NCBI GenBank assembly: GCA_963829485.1
Contig: CAWHIK010000009.1
Span: 186,001 to 250,000, forward strand
Length of the DNA: 64,000 nt
Source: JBGPQJ01 sp963829485
GTDB taxonomy: Bacteria > Chloroflexota > Anaerolineae > Anaerolineales > Villigracilaceae
Reading direction: 5' to 3'
Made by a program: the position numbers and the translations under genes. The notes beneath the pieces were generated by a model. It made no database searches. It saw only the letters and a list, made by a program, of their open reading frames with translations, and was not told the origin of the DNA. Below are positions 26,452-35,193 of the stretch, in pieces (the first letter of the stretch is position 1; each line of letters opens with the position of its first letter).

Positions 26452-28653
26452 TTAAATCCGTCCCAACCCACGCAGGACGCGGTCGGGAGTCAGTGGGAAT
26501 TCGTCGAACCAGACGCCGGTCGCATCGTGGACAGCAGCAATGACTGCCGGCGCCAAAGGCAGGTAGGGGAGTTCGCCCAGGCCTTTCGCGCCCCAGGGTC
26601 CGCGCTCATCGGGAATTTCCACGACCACGGAATCCACACGGTCGGGGATGTCGAGAATGGTTGGGATCAGATAGGTGCTGAGTTGGTCAGTGAGGACGTA
26701 ACCACCGCGGGTGATGAAATTCTCTTGCAGTACATACCCTTGCGCTTGAACGACACCGCCCTCGATCTGCCCTTCCACGAGGGAAGGATTCATTGCCTTC
26801 CCCACATCATTGGCACTGACGACCCGAACCAGCCGCACCAGTCCGGTTTCCGTATCTACTTCAACTTCAGCTGCCTGGGCGACATAGGCGTACATGAAGT
26901 TGGGCATAGATCGCCCGGTCTCAGGATCCATATGTTCGGTCGGCGGTGCGTAATAGGTGTATTCGGCGATTGCGGGTCGTTCCTCGGTCTTCCACTTTTC
27001 GAGAGCAGCAGTGGCGGCTCCTTTGACGGAATTGCCCGCCATGAATGTAAGCCTGGATGCACTTGCGCTTCCGGCATTTCCCATGTTCAATGTGTCCATG
27101 GTTATGGAGGTAATCTTCTCGATCGGCACCCCGATCACCTCCGCTGCCATCTGGGCAAGAATGGTATGGTTGCCCTGACCGACCTCTGCAGCAGCATGAA
27201 TTAGCGTGACCCGGTCGATCTCGCTTTTCCCATGAATTTCGACGCGCGCCCAGCAATTTTCCTTGTAGCCGAATGAAAATCCAATGTTCTTAAATCCGGC
27301 AGCGAAACCGATGCCTCTTTTAAGCGCACCCTCACCGGATGTATGTGTTTCAGGCGCATCCCACCCGCGATCGGATTCTGACCAACCGGCTTTTTTTGCA
27401 GCTGCTTCTATGACTTGTACGGCAGTGACAGGACCTGGAGGCGGAGTTTGAACGTCGAGTGTATCTCCTTCACGTAAAGCATTTATTAAACGAAATGCGA
27501 CCGGATCCATGCCCAGTTTCTCCGCGAGTTTGTTCATCTGGGATTCAGCCATGAATTGAGCCTGAGGAGCGCCGAAACCTCTGAAAGCAGCACCGGGCAC
27601 GTTATTGGTGTATACACCGATCACATCCGCATGGACATTGGGGATGGCATAGGGTCCGGTCTGTGTGATGGTGGAGTTTCCAAGCACCTTGTTGGTTGTG
27701 TACATGTACGCGCCGCCATCTGCGATAAACGTATTTTCCGCAGCGACCAGCTTGCCGTCTTTCGTCGCTCCCCATTTTGCTCGAATGACCATGGGATGCC
27801 GTTTGGCGTGTCCAAAGATGGACTCCTTGCGCGTCCAGACTGTCTTCACCGGTCGATTCAATTTCCATGCCGCCAGAGCTAGTACAATCTGCACGGACAG
27901 GTCTTCGCGCCCGCCGAAGGCTCCTCCAATATGAGGGTACTGCACCCTTATTTTCTCTTCAGGCAATCCCAGCGAATGGGCGATTTGCCTTTGATCAGCA
28001 TGCGTCCATTGCCCTGCCGATTTGACGGTGACCAATCCATTTTCGTCCACGTAAGCGAGTCCGGCTTCAGGCTGCAAGTATGCATGTTCTTGAGCAGGAA
28101 CCCGGTATTCACCTTCGACGATCACGTCTGCATTGGTAAAGCCAAGACCCACATCCCCCTTGCGGATCTTGTCGTGAACGCAAATATTCGTATCGCCTAG
28201 TTCCGGGTGAATGAGGACCGCTCCGGGATTCAGTGCCTCTTCGGGGTCAGTGACCACCGGCAGGTCTTCATAGACGACCGTGATGAGTTTTACTGCATGT
28301 GCAGCAAGTTCTTCCGTCTCAGCCACCACTACAGCGATTTGATCCCCGACAAAACGGACGATGTCGCCGCCGGCTTTCCCTGATCCTGGTCCCACGAGCA
28401 CAGGCTGGTCGGGGATCTGGAGACCATACTCATTGCACGGCACATCTTTCGCAGTGAAAATCGCCACCACACCTGGATTTTTCATAGCGGCGGTCGTGTC
28501 CGTGGATTTCACGCGCGCGTGCGGTCTGCCGGCGAACAGGAATTTCATGAAAAGCATGCCGGGCATGACCAGGTCACCGGAGTACAGAGCTTCGCCGGTT
28601 GTTTTTTCTTTTGCGTCTATGCGCCGAACGGATTGACCAATTACGGATGTCAT
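26452..28653 (-). CDS. Xanthine dehydrogenase-family molybdopterin-binding subunit
   Basis: Large catalytic subunit of a molybdenum hydroxylase, 733 residues. The N-terminal aldehyde-oxidase a/b hammerhead begins IGQSVRRIDAKEKTTGEALY. Cofactor-binding motifs are GGAFGGREDLS and GAAFRGFGAPQAQFMAE, and the catalytic base Glu sits in GPWGAKGLGELPYLPLAPA near the C-terminus. Substrate (purine, aldehyde, nicotinate or other) cannot be assigned. It is the last gene of an operon: 5 bases after the 138-residue membrane protein, which in turn overlaps the FAD/[2Fe-2S] subunit. The cytosine form of molybdopterin would be supplied by the MocA-type genes 4-5 kb downstream. Confidence 0.93.
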   Translation of the reverse strand: MTSVIGQSVRRIDAKEKTTGEALYSGDLVMPGMLFMKFLFAGRPHARVKSTDTTAAMKNPGVVAIFTAKDVPCNEYGLQIPDQPVLVGPGSGKAGGDIVRFVGDQIAVVVAETEELAAHAVKLITVVYEDLPVVTDPEEALNPGAVLIHPELGDTNICVHDKIRKGDVGLGFTNADVIVEGEYRVPAQEHAYLQPEAGLAYVDENGLVTVKSAGQWTHADQRQIAHSLGLPEEKIRVQYPHIGGAFGGREDLSVQIVLALAAWKLNRPVKTVWTRKESIFGHAKRHPMVIRAKWGATKDGKLVAAENTFIADGGAYMYTTNKVLGNSTITQTGPYAIPNVHADVIGVYTNNVPGAAFRGFGAPQAQFMAESQMNKLAEKLGMDPVAFRLINALREGDTLDVQTPPPGPVTAVQVIEAAAKKAGWSESDRGWDAPETHTSGEGALKRGIGFAAGFKNIGFSFGYKENCWARVEIHGKSEIDRVTLIHAAAEVGQGNHTILAQMAAEVIGVPIEKITSITMDTLNMGNAGSASASRLTFMAGNSVKGAATAALEKWKTEERPAIAEYTYYAPPTEHMDPETGRSMPNFMYAYVAQAAEVEVDTETGLVRLVRVVSANDVGKAMNPSLVEGQIEGGVVQAQGYVLQENFITRGGYVLTDQLSTYLIPTILDIPDRVDSVVVEIPDERGPWGAKGLGELPYLPLAPAVIAAVHDATGVWFDEFPLTPDRVLRGLGRI

Positions 28654-28658
28654 TTTTC

Positions 28659-29075
28659 TTACCGCCTGTATCTTTTTCCGCGAGGTACTTCCGGTGCATC
28701 GAGAGGCGAGTACCGCGGCGGCCCCATGAACCTGAATGCCGCGGAATAGACGAATGAAATAAGGGCGAATCCCAGGAGCATGAAGATTAGCGAAAAGGCG
28801 ATGATGCCATAAAGGTTATTCACGCTTGAAATGGTTTGGGCAATATTATCAATAACCGGTATTTGATAAGCAGTAGCTGGTAAACGCGGGTATCCAAGCA
28901 ATTCCTGAGGTATTGGCCATCCTTCTTTCAATCCAGTCTCGATCATGACCATGGATCCGACGATCGCCAGCAGTGGGATAAGAATCATCATGATACAGCC
29001 GATGCCTCTCCAGATGGGATGGACATCATAAGGCCGTTTATAAGCTTCTTGTTTAAATGATCCGTATTTACCCAT
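28659..29075 (-). CDS. Two-helix membrane protein embedded in the molybdenum hydroxylase operon
   Basis: Protein of 138 residues of unknown function. Two membrane segments are clear: WRGIGCIMMILIPLLAIVG and beyond (about 23-48), and LYGIIAFSLIFMLLGFALIS (about 88-107). The loop between them is about 40 residues with WPIPQELLGYPRLPATAYQI. The C-terminus is short, Pro-rich and basic (PRGKRYRR). Its start overlaps the end of the FAD/[2Fe-2S] subunit by 8 bases and its stop is 5 bases before the molybdopterin subunit, so the three are probably made together. A membrane anchor or electron-transfer partner is possible, but this is inference from position. Confidence 0.8.
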   Translation of the reverse strand: MGKYGSFKQEAYKRPYDVHPIWRGIGCIMMILIPLLAIVGSMVMIETGLKEGWPIPQELLGYPRLPATAYQIPVIDNIAQTISSVNNLYGIIAFSLIFMLLGFALISFVYSAAFRFMGPPRYSPLDAPEVPRGKRYRR

Positions 29076-30501
29076 GCTTCACCTCTATAGCTGCCATTTT
29101 CCCGGCGTCTTCTATCGCCTGCACAATTTTGTAATAACCTGTGCATCGGCATAAATTACCTGTAATTGCCTGCTCAATTTCATTGCGTGATGGATTTGGC
29201 TGTTCTTCCAATAATTTCACTCCGGACATGATAAATCCTGGCGTGCAATACCCGCATTGGACTGCGCCGTCATTGATGAATGCCTGCTGGACGGGATGAA
29301 GCGTTCCATCGCTTGCCAACCCTTCGATGGTGATAATATCCGCGCCATGAGCGCGAGGAGCAGGAACGAGACACGCCATGACTGCCACGCCATCGAGGAA
29401 GACTGTGCAAGCGCCGCATTCTCCTTCCGCACAACCTTCTTTTGTACCAGTCAACTCCGCGTCCTCGCGTAACAGCCGAAGCAGCGTCTTGTGTTGACCT
29501 GATGTAAACTTGCGTGTTTTTCCATTGATCGTTGTGTGGATCTCATTTTCATAAGGCGCGAATTTTCCATTTGGAATGAAACTTGTTTCGCCCTTATGGT
29601 TTGGTCTCAGAAGGACAGGCTCTAACGGCATCCCGGATTGTTCCTTGCCATCGCGCAGGGATTTTAATCCGCGTAAGGTCAGGATACGGACCATCTCGCG
29701 CCGGTAAGCCGCAGAACCTCGAATATCGTCGATCGGCTTGGCTGATTTTGCAGCTAAAGCGGCGGCTTGCTGGATTGACTCGTCCGTTAACACCTTATTC
29801 GTGAGGTATGATTCAGCTTCCGTGGCATGGATTATTGTGGGGGCTACAGCCCCAAGCGTGATGACGGCCGAATCGACCTGGGGCAACTTCCCGGTAAGGA
29901 TAACAGCCACATTAACCACGCTGATCGCCTGCGCGCGTCTTAATGCAAGTTTTATAAAGGTTCCATGGAGATTTTCGTTGAGCGCACGAAAAGCGATATC
30001 CACAAGTAATTCATCGGCGAGTATCACTGTTTTGCGAACGCCGGTGTAAAAATCTTTAAGGGGGACTTGTCGTTCGCCGTTGCTGGAGCGAAGGGTGAGC
30101 CATGCATCCAGAGCGATCAGCGGAGTGATGGTGTCATTGGCGGGGGAGGCGGTGATGAGATTTCCGGCAATCGTACCCCGATTGCGGATCTGGGGAGCGC
30201 CCACTTCCCACGCAGCTCGTGCCAGGGGGTATGCCCGTTCGCGCAGAAGCCTGGATGACGCGCAATCGTTGTGAGTCACAAGTGGACCGAGGTGAATCAC
30301 GCCGTCAGAGTCCATCGTGATCTGGTCCAACCCCTGGATGCGCGTGATGTCGATCAGTGTATCGACGTCCGGGCGTAATCCCCTTTCCAATTCCAGGATC
30401 AGGTCCGTTGCACCGGCGACAATCCGCGCATGCGCACCGCGCCCTGCCAGGGCGCGGAGAGCTTCATCGACTGTTTTGGCGGAAATATAATTCTGCCACA
30501 T
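29068..30501 (-). CDS. Molybdenum hydroxylase FAD-binding / [2Fe-2S] fused subunit
   Basis: Electron-transfer subunit of 477 residues with the FAD domain first and the iron-sulfur domain second. The FAD part (about 1-290) has ARIVAGATDLILELERGL and IRNRGTIAGNLITASPAND, as in CO dehydrogenase medium chains. The [2Fe-2S] part (about 315-477) has the plant-type ferredoxin cluster motif CAEGECGACTVFLDG...C and the second cluster motif QCGYCTPGFIMS with NLCRCTGYYKI. In the common single-chain or XdhA arrangement the iron-sulfur domain comes first, so this order is unusual. The gene begins 3 bases after a 175-residue hypothetical gene and overlaps the membrane-protein gene. Confidence 0.93.
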   Translation of the reverse strand: MWQNYISAKTVDEALRALAGRGAHARIVAGATDLILELERGLRPDVDTLIDITRIQGLDQITMDSDGVIHLGPLVTHNDCASSRLLRERAYPLARAAWEVGAPQIRNRGTIAGNLITASPANDTITPLIALDAWLTLRSSNGERQVPLKDFYTGVRKTVILADELLVDIAFRALNENLHGTFIKLALRRAQAISVVNVAVILTGKLPQVDSAVITLGAVAPTIIHATEAESYLTNKVLTDESIQQAAALAAKSAKPIDDIRGSAAYRREMVRILTLRGLKSLRDGKEQSGMPLEPVLLRPNHKGETSFIPNGKFAPYENEIHTTINGKTRKFTSGQHKTLLRLLREDAELTGTKEGCAEGECGACTVFLDGVAVMACLVPAPRAHGADIITIEGLASDGTLHPVQQAFINDGAVQCGYCTPGFIMSGVKLLEEQPNPSRNEIEQAITGNLCRCTGYYKIVQAIEDAGKMAAIEVKHG

Positions 30502-30504
30502 GGG

Positions 30505-31032
30505 TTATTGGCTGACAGTCCCGTTGATCACTTCGTATCTTTTATCATAAGATTCCACAGCCTGGCGAGCTAAGGTTGTCACATTGCGGATGGCAGCAGG
30601 GAGCCCGGCATCGTCGCCCAGGCTGGCTTCGACGTTTTCCAGAGCATGGGCTATCTGTTCGCCGAGGTCAAAGAAAGCCATGTCGTAATTGTACAGAGCT
30701 TCCAGTTCTTTTTCGTTGATCTTCACTGCGTCGAAGAATCCCGAGTATCCGTAGGTGGCGGTTCTAATCTTGTCCATGAAAGTCTGGATTTTGATCACAG
30801 CCGCCTCCATGTCGTCAACAAACTCCAGCTTCCCCTGGTTGATCAATTCGGTTTGGATGGCGGACGCTCGTTTGTAAAGAACGTCGAACCGCTGCGCGAC
30901 CGTTTCCCGAAGAATTTTATCCGCTGCACGGCGGTTTTGTCTCTCGACATATCCGTTAAATCCGGGGATATAACTTGCCAGTTTTTTGAAAATATCCTGT
31001 GAACCGGTTACCTTGCCGATATAGTCACTCAT
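30505..31032 (-). CDS. Conserved-looking helical protein of unknown function, first gene of the hydroxylase operon
   Basis: The ATG at 31032 is chosen because CAGGAGGAAC lies just before it; the longer frame lacks this. The product has 175 residues, no signal peptide and no membrane segment, and is mainly predicted helix, with long amphipathic stretches such as ERQNRRAADKILRETVAQRF and DMEAAVIKIQTFMDKI. I do not recognise the family. It lies 3 bases upstream of the FAD/[2Fe-2S] subunit. It may be part of the hydroxylase operon or a housekeeping gene that shares its promoter. Divergent from fba; a minus-strand TATAAT at 31081-31086 may be its -10 box. Confidence 0.75.
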   Translation of the reverse strand: MSDYIGKVTGSQDIFKKLASYIPGFNGYVERQNRRAADKILRETVAQRFDVLYKRASAIQTELINQGKLEFVDDMEAAVIKIQTFMDKIRTATYGYSGFFDAVKINEKELEALYNYDMAFFDLGEQIAHALENVEASLGDDAGLPAAIRNVTTLARQAVESYDKRYEVINGTVSQ

Positions 31033-31194
31033 AGTTCCTCCTGTCAAGCATGAAGAAAGAATTGACGGATTTTCGCTATCATTATAGCCTGAGTTTATGG
31101 TTATAATCAAGCGGTTAGTAATCCCGTTCAATAGAATAATACGCAGCGGGCATGCGTAGGTTGTAAAAATCTGACTGTAACAAGGAGCAAAAAA

Positions 31195-32142
31195 ATGATC
31201 GTCACGACCAAAAAATTATTCGAAGCCGCTTATGGTAAGTATGCTATCGGCGCTTACAATATTAATAATCTCGAGCAGAGCATGGGGCTGTTCCGGGGAA
31301 ATGTCGACAGCAAAGCACCTTTTATTATTCAGATCAGCAAGGGGGCGCGGTCTTATACACACAAGAAAATGTTGGAGTCGCTCATCAAGGCTTCGGACGA
31401 AGTATTCCCTGAAGCGATTTTTGCTGTACATCTTGACCACGGCGATGAGGAAACCTGCTACGATTGCATTAACAGCGGTTTTTATAGCTCGGTTATGATC
31501 GATGCCAGCCACGAACCGTTTGACAAGAATATCGAGATTACGCGGAAAATCGTCGATGCTGCACATGCGCGCGGGATTGTCGTCGAAGCCGAATTGGGCA
31601 TGCTCGGCGGAGTGGAGGAGCATGTGGCGGTGGACGAAGCGAATGCTAAGTTAACAAATCCTGCCCAGGCAAGAGAATTTGTTGAACGCTCGGGCTGCGA
31701 CTCACTTGCCGTTGCCATCGGAACCAGTCATGGGGCGTTTAAATTCTCGGGTGACCAGGCTCTTCGGTTCGATGTCCTGGAGCTAATCCAGCAGAAGCTT
31801 CCACAATTTCCACTGGTCATGCATGGATCCTCATCTGTGCCGCAAGAGGAAGTGGAACGCATCAACAAAGCCGGTGGTAATCTCAAGGGAGCCAAAGGCG
31901 TGGATGAAAACCAGTTCCGCCGTGCTGCGGAGTTGGGCGTGACCAAGGTCAATATCGATACGGATGGCCGACTCGTGTGGACCCGCGTCCATCGCGAGTA
32001 TTTTAATGAACATCCGGAAAATTTCGACCTGCGACCGGTGGGGAAGGTTTTCATGGCTGAATATGCCAAATTTATTGCCAACAAAAATGAGAAGTTGGGC
32101 AGCGCAGGGCACATTGACGAATTGCGAAAGCTAGTCAGCTAG
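31195..32142 (+). CDS. fba: Class II fructose-bisphosphate aldolase
   Basis: Zinc-dependent aldolase joining glyceraldehyde 3-phosphate and dihydroxyacetone phosphate, or cleaving the bisphosphate, in glycolysis and gluconeogenesis. It has 315 residues. The zinc-binding motif is FAVHLDHGDEE (His, Asp and His ligands), with a further ligand in MHGSSSVPQEEVERIN, and the conserved VVEAELGMLGGVEEHV and AVAIGTSHGAFKF. The end TKVNIDTDGRLVWTRVHREY binds the phosphate. AAGGAG precedes the ATG. Preceded by a plausible TATAAT at 31102-31107. Confidence 0.95.
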   Translation: MIVTTKKLFEAAYGKYAIGAYNINNLEQSMGLFRGNVDSKAPFIIQISKGARSYTHKKMLESLIKASDEVFPEAIFAVHLDHGDEETCYDCINSGFYSSVMIDASHEPFDKNIEITRKIVDAAHARGIVVEAELGMLGGVEEHVAVDEANAKLTNPAQAREFVERSGCDSLAVAIGTSHGAFKFSGDQALRFDVLELIQQKLPQFPLVMHGSSSVPQEEVERINKAGGNLKGAKGVDENQFRRAAELGVTKVNIDTDGRLVWTRVHREYFNEHPENFDLRPVGKVFMAEYAKFIANKNEKLGSAGHIDELRKLVS

Positions 32143-32155
32143 GTTGACCGGACAG

Positions 32156-32182
32156 GGGCGGGTAGTGCTACCGCCCTTTTTT
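32156..32182 (+). terminator. Rho-independent terminator after fba
   Basis: GGGCG-G-GTAG / CTACCGCCC hairpin with one bulged G and a 2-base turn, followed by six T. Confidence 0.8.
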
Positions 32183-32191
32183 CTTACCATC

Positions 32192-32692
32192 ATGCCTGTC
32201 TCAGATCAAGGTGTCTCACACGACCGTTACATGGTCATTCCCCGCACGGCGATTATTCTACGCCGTGGAGACAGTTATTTATTATTAAAAGGCGCACCAA
32301 CGAAAAGACTTTGGGCGAATAAATATAACGGGCTGGGAGGGCATGTCGAGCAGGGTGAGGATATTCTTTCGGCAGCAAAAAGAGAACTTCTGGAAGAAAC
32401 GGGATTGATTGCGGATTTATGGCTCTGTGGGACACTCATAGTGGATACTGACCAGAAAATTGGAATATGCCTGTATATTTTTACCGGGATTTGCGATGAG
32501 GGTGTCCCTGTCCGATCTTCAGAAGGTCTTGCAGAGTGGATTCCTGCCAGTCAGGTCGATTTTCTCCCGGTTGTCGAAGATTTGCCGATATTACTCAGCC
32601 GGATTGGAACAATGCGAAAAGGAGACCCCCCTTTTTGTGCTCGTTCATTTTACGATGACAAGCAGCGATTGACCGTTGTTTTTGGTTCATAA
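32192..32692 (+). CDS. Nudix hydrolase
   Basis: Nucleoside-diphosphate-linked-moiety hydrolase, MutT-like, about 166 residues. The Nudix box is GGHVEQGEDILSAAKRELLEETGLI (given here only as its pattern G-x5-E-x7-REL-x2-EE-x-G). It resembles 8-oxo-dGTP or related sanitising enzymes, but the substrate is not known. The start is uncertain: the open frame reaches back to TTG 32144, but that codon is upstream of the fba terminator, so ATG 32192 or ATG 32231 is more likely. No strong ribosome-binding site is seen. Confidence 0.85.
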   Translation: MPVSDQGVSHDRYMVIPRTAIILRRGDSYLLLKGAPTKRLWANKYNGLGGHVEQGEDILSAAKRELLEETGLIADLWLCGTLIVDTDQKIGICLYIFTGICDEGVPVRSSEGLAEWIPASQVDFLPVVEDLPILLSRIGTMRKGDPPFCARSFYDDKQRLTVVFGS

Positions 32693-32695
32693 AAT

Positions 32696-32726
32696 ATCCC
32701 CGTCGACAATTGGACGGGGATGTTTT
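32696..32726. terminator. Probable bidirectional terminator between nudix and adenosine-kinase-like genes
   Basis: Stem ATCCCCGTC / GACGGGGAT with an 8-base loop and A/T runs on both sides, lying between convergent genes. Confidence 0.8.
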
Positions 32727-32739
32727 AGCATCAAGTTAA

Positions 32740-33228
32740 TTAAGCCGTTTTATACCCTACCATCCTGAGAAAGGATTTCCGCCAGGCGATACCTTCTTCA
32801 TCCTCTATGCCCTTAGATGACTCGCCGTCTATGACGCCAAGGATGCCTCGTCCATGTGAAGATTCGGCAATTACGACTTCAACCGGGTTGGCTGTGGCGC
32901 AGAAAATCCCGCAGACTTCTGGGACCTGCTTAATCGCATTAAGCACATTGATGGGGTAAAAACCATCCCCCAGGAAGATGAAAAAAGAATGACCGGCGCC
33001 AACCGCGAGGGCATTTTTCCTGGCGAGTTCGATCATGTCTTCATCGGTTCCGGACCAGCGCACCAGGCATTTCCCTGATGCCTCGCAGAATGCGATCCCA
33101 AATTTAATGCCGGGGACGGCTGAAACAAGGGTTTCATGGATGTCCTCCACCGTCTTGATAAAGTGGGATTGGCCAAGAATGAAGTTAATCGTGATGGGTT
33201 TTTCAATTTTTATGGATGTCAATTCCAT
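32740..33228 (-). CDS. Adenosine-specific kinase family protein
   Basis: Protein of 162 residues matching the adenosine-specific kinase family (COG1839, characterised from Pyrobaculum). Typical segments are PITINFILGQSHFIKTVEDI, GIKFGIAFCEASGKCLVRW, NALAVGAGHSFFIFL and the Gly-rich SSHGRGILGVIDGESSKGIE. The family is widespread in archaea and some bacteria; the physiological role is poorly known. AGGAGGAAC precedes the ATG. Confidence 0.88.
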   Translation of the reverse strand: MELTSIKIEKPITINFILGQSHFIKTVEDIHETLVSAVPGIKFGIAFCEASGKCLVRWSGTDEDMIELARKNALAVGAGHSFFIFLGDGFYPINVLNAIKQVPEVCGIFCATANPVEVVIAESSHGRGILGVIDGESSKGIEDEEGIAWRKSFLRMVGYKTA

Positions 33229-33256
33229 AGTTCCTCCTGATCTCGAAAGGATATAT

Positions 33257-33595
33257 TTACAGAATTAAGATGACTCCAAAAATAACTTCAATGACAAGGC
33301 TGATCCAATTGGATTTTTCCGGAGCTTTATCAAAGAAAATCGAAAAAACTCGCACAACTGCGATGGCCAGGTATCCCCAGCCGAGCATGACAAAAGTATC
33401 TCCCTTAAATAGAAGGGGGGCAATTCCAAGCGCGATAAATAAACCGCCAAATATCGCTCTAATTTCGCTGATCCCACGTCCTCCCACGGGAGACAATCCA
33501 GTGAACCCGGGAACTACTTTGGGCATGAACAATGCCAGCAACCCTGTAGCAGCAGTCGCGAGGCTGGCAATAATCTTCAGAACATCAAGTGCCAT
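33257..33595 (-). CDS. Small four-helix membrane protein, DUF4345-like
   Basis: About 112 residues with four hydrophobic segments, resembling the DUF4345 family (pattern RGISEIRAIFGGLFIALGI). The function is unknown. The internal ATG at 33595 is chosen because GGAGGG is placed 8 bases upstream; the longer frame from 33610 would put that sequence inside the gene. It lies between rsmD (upstream, 30 bases) and the adenosine-kinase-like gene. Confidence 0.72.
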   Translation of the reverse strand: MALDVLKIIASLATAATGLLALFMPKVVPGFTGLSPVGGRGISEIRAIFGGLFIALGIAPLLFKGDTFVMLGWGYLAIAVVRVFSIFFDKAPEKSNWISLVIEVIFGVILIL

Positions 33596-33625
33596 GAGTA
33601 AACCCTCCATGATCGAGTGAGTGAT

Positions 33626-34180
33626 TTAGGAATTCTCGTAAAAAACCAGAAGTGTGCTTCCGTATCTCCTTTCATCAAATTTAACCAAGTGTTCGAGTTC
33701 CTGCTCTTGAAATTCCTTAGGGTGAATTTGTACGATAACCCAAGCTCCATCGCTTAGCCACCCGGAGTTTTTGTCGGCGATTCTAAGCGCCTGAGACCAC
33801 ATCTCCTTGTACTGGGGCGGTGCTATGTATAGATAGTCGAATTGACTTTCTGGAGTCGATCCGAGTAATTTGAATGCATCCCCTCGAATTACTTGAGCCT
33901 GTTTGATAAAATCCGATCCGGCCAGATTTTGTTTTATTATCTCCACCGGCAAGCGATTAAAATCAGAGAATCGGACGAAAGCTGCTCCGCGGCTGAGAGC
34001 CTCGATGCCGATCGCCCCCGTTCCGCCAAACAGATCCCACCAACGGGAGTCCAGGACATCACCGGCAATGATATTGAACAGGGCTTCCTTCACCATATCC
34101 GTGACGGGACGGGTTGTATCACCCGGGACGGATTTCAGTTTTCGTCCTTTGGCTTTTCCGGCTATGATTCTCAGGCTCAT
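33626..34180 (-). CDS. rsmD: 16S rRNA (guanine966-N2)-methyltransferase RsmD
   Basis: SAM-dependent methyltransferase acting on G966 of 16S rRNA during 30S assembly. It has 184 residues. It begins with the family hallmark MSLRIIAGKAKGRKLKSVPG and PVTDMVKEALFNI, and has the SAM loop DLFGGTGAIGIEALSRGA. The catalytic motif is DYLYIAPPQYKEMW, where the usual D-P-P-Y is A-P-P-Q. The gene overlaps the URO-D family gene by 4 bases. Confidence 0.92.
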   Translation of the reverse strand: MSLRIIAGKAKGRKLKSVPGDTTRPVTDMVKEALFNIIAGDVLDSRWWDLFGGTGAIGIEALSRGAAFVRFSDFNRLPVEIIKQNLAGSDFIKQAQVIRGDAFKLLGSTPESQFDYLYIAPPQYKEMWSQALRIADKNSGWLSDGAWVIVQIHPKEFQEQELEHLVKFDERRYGSTLLVFYENS

Positions 34181-35169
34181 TTTCTCGTCACCACGCTTTG
34201 CCGGACCGTCATTATGTTCCCAAAAGGTGCTGTGATGGGGACGACACAGCCAGTGCCTAGGATGAAATGTTTTCCATTAGTTTGGTTGATGGCATCGGTT
34301 GCTTCAATCTGGATATCATGTGGCGTCCCAAGAGCTACGGTCTCCCTCTTCAGTCCACCGCAAACTACTCCGGGGAATCGTTGTTGACCCCTGGAGAGTG
34401 TCCATTCCGTTTCGCGGTCGTGCCAATTGAGAATCACTGCAGGCAGGGCGGCGACATCATCAAATAGGATGTTTGTGCCATGCAGGTGAATCATGTTGCA
34501 CCATAAATCATTTGCGTCGCTCAGAAATTTTTGATCATGTACGGCGCTGAATTGTCTAAACTCGCTGGAAGATAAGAGGTGGGATTGTGCATGCTGTATG
34601 GCGTAAAAAATTCCATCGATTCCAATTTCCATTGCAGCGGAGAGAAAATGAGATGTGGATTTGGCGATGACTTCCAATCCCTTTTTGACAGCATCCGGGA
34701 ATTGACGAAGGTGAACCAGGAGAGTCTCTCCGCCGGCAAGATTTTTTGCCTGCGAGAGGGGATTGAAAACCGTCTGAAGAAGAGGAGTTTCCGGTCCTAA
34801 ATCAGCCCGGAGTAATTTCAAACAATTCAATTGGGATGCAAGATGCGGGGAGTCTGGTGTAAGGACAGGGAGTAGTTCCCAGTCTGATGGCTTAATAATT
34901 ACGCGTTTCGTGTAGCGACGCGTCCCTTCGGCATCACCTTCCCAGGTATCCTCTACTCCCCAGTCTCGCAGGCAAAACGACGAGGCTGGTGTTACTTTCA
35001 CCAGATCAAAATCAAACTGCTTTTGATAATTGCCCGTTGCTGCTGCGAGCGAATCGGGGGATTGGTCGTCAACTGGAAAGTGCCGCCAGAGAGCAACAGG
35101 CGGCCGGTCGAGGGCAGGGTCACCCGCCAGGCAGGCACGAAGACGTTCTCGATGGGTGAGCATTGTCAA
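34177..35169 (-). CDS. Uroporphyrinogen decarboxylase (URO-D) family protein
   Basis: TIM-barrel protein of 330 residues in the URO-D/methyltransferase superfamily. The N-terminal MLTHRERLRACLAGDPALDR and PPVALWRHFPVDDQ, the central GIDGIFYAIQHAQ and the C-terminal FILGTGCVVPITAP with preceding CGGLKRETV are typical. The canonical HemE N-terminal motif with R-Q-A-G-R-Y is missing, and MIHLHGTNILFDD replaces the usual HxCG. So it is probably not the haem-pathway enzyme but a relative, such as those linked to corrinoid methyl transfer. The 4-base overlap with rsmD suggests an operon. Confidence 0.82.
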   Translation of the reverse strand: MTMLTHRERLRACLAGDPALDRPPVALWRHFPVDDQSPDSLAAATGNYQKQFDFDLVKVTPASSFCLRDWGVEDTWEGDAEGTRRYTKRVIIKPSDWELLPVLTPDSPHLASQLNCLKLLRADLGPETPLLQTVFNPLSQAKNLAGGETLLVHLRQFPDAVKKGLEVIAKSTSHFLSAAMEIGIDGIFYAIQHAQSHLLSSSEFRQFSAVHDQKFLSDANDLWCNMIHLHGTNILFDDVAALPAVILNWHDRETEWTLSRGQQRFPGVVCGGLKRETVALGTPHDIQIEATDAINQTNGKHFILGTGCVVPITAPFGNIMTVRQSVVTRK

Positions 35170-35193
35170 CGGAGTTTGAAATGACTGGTCAAA

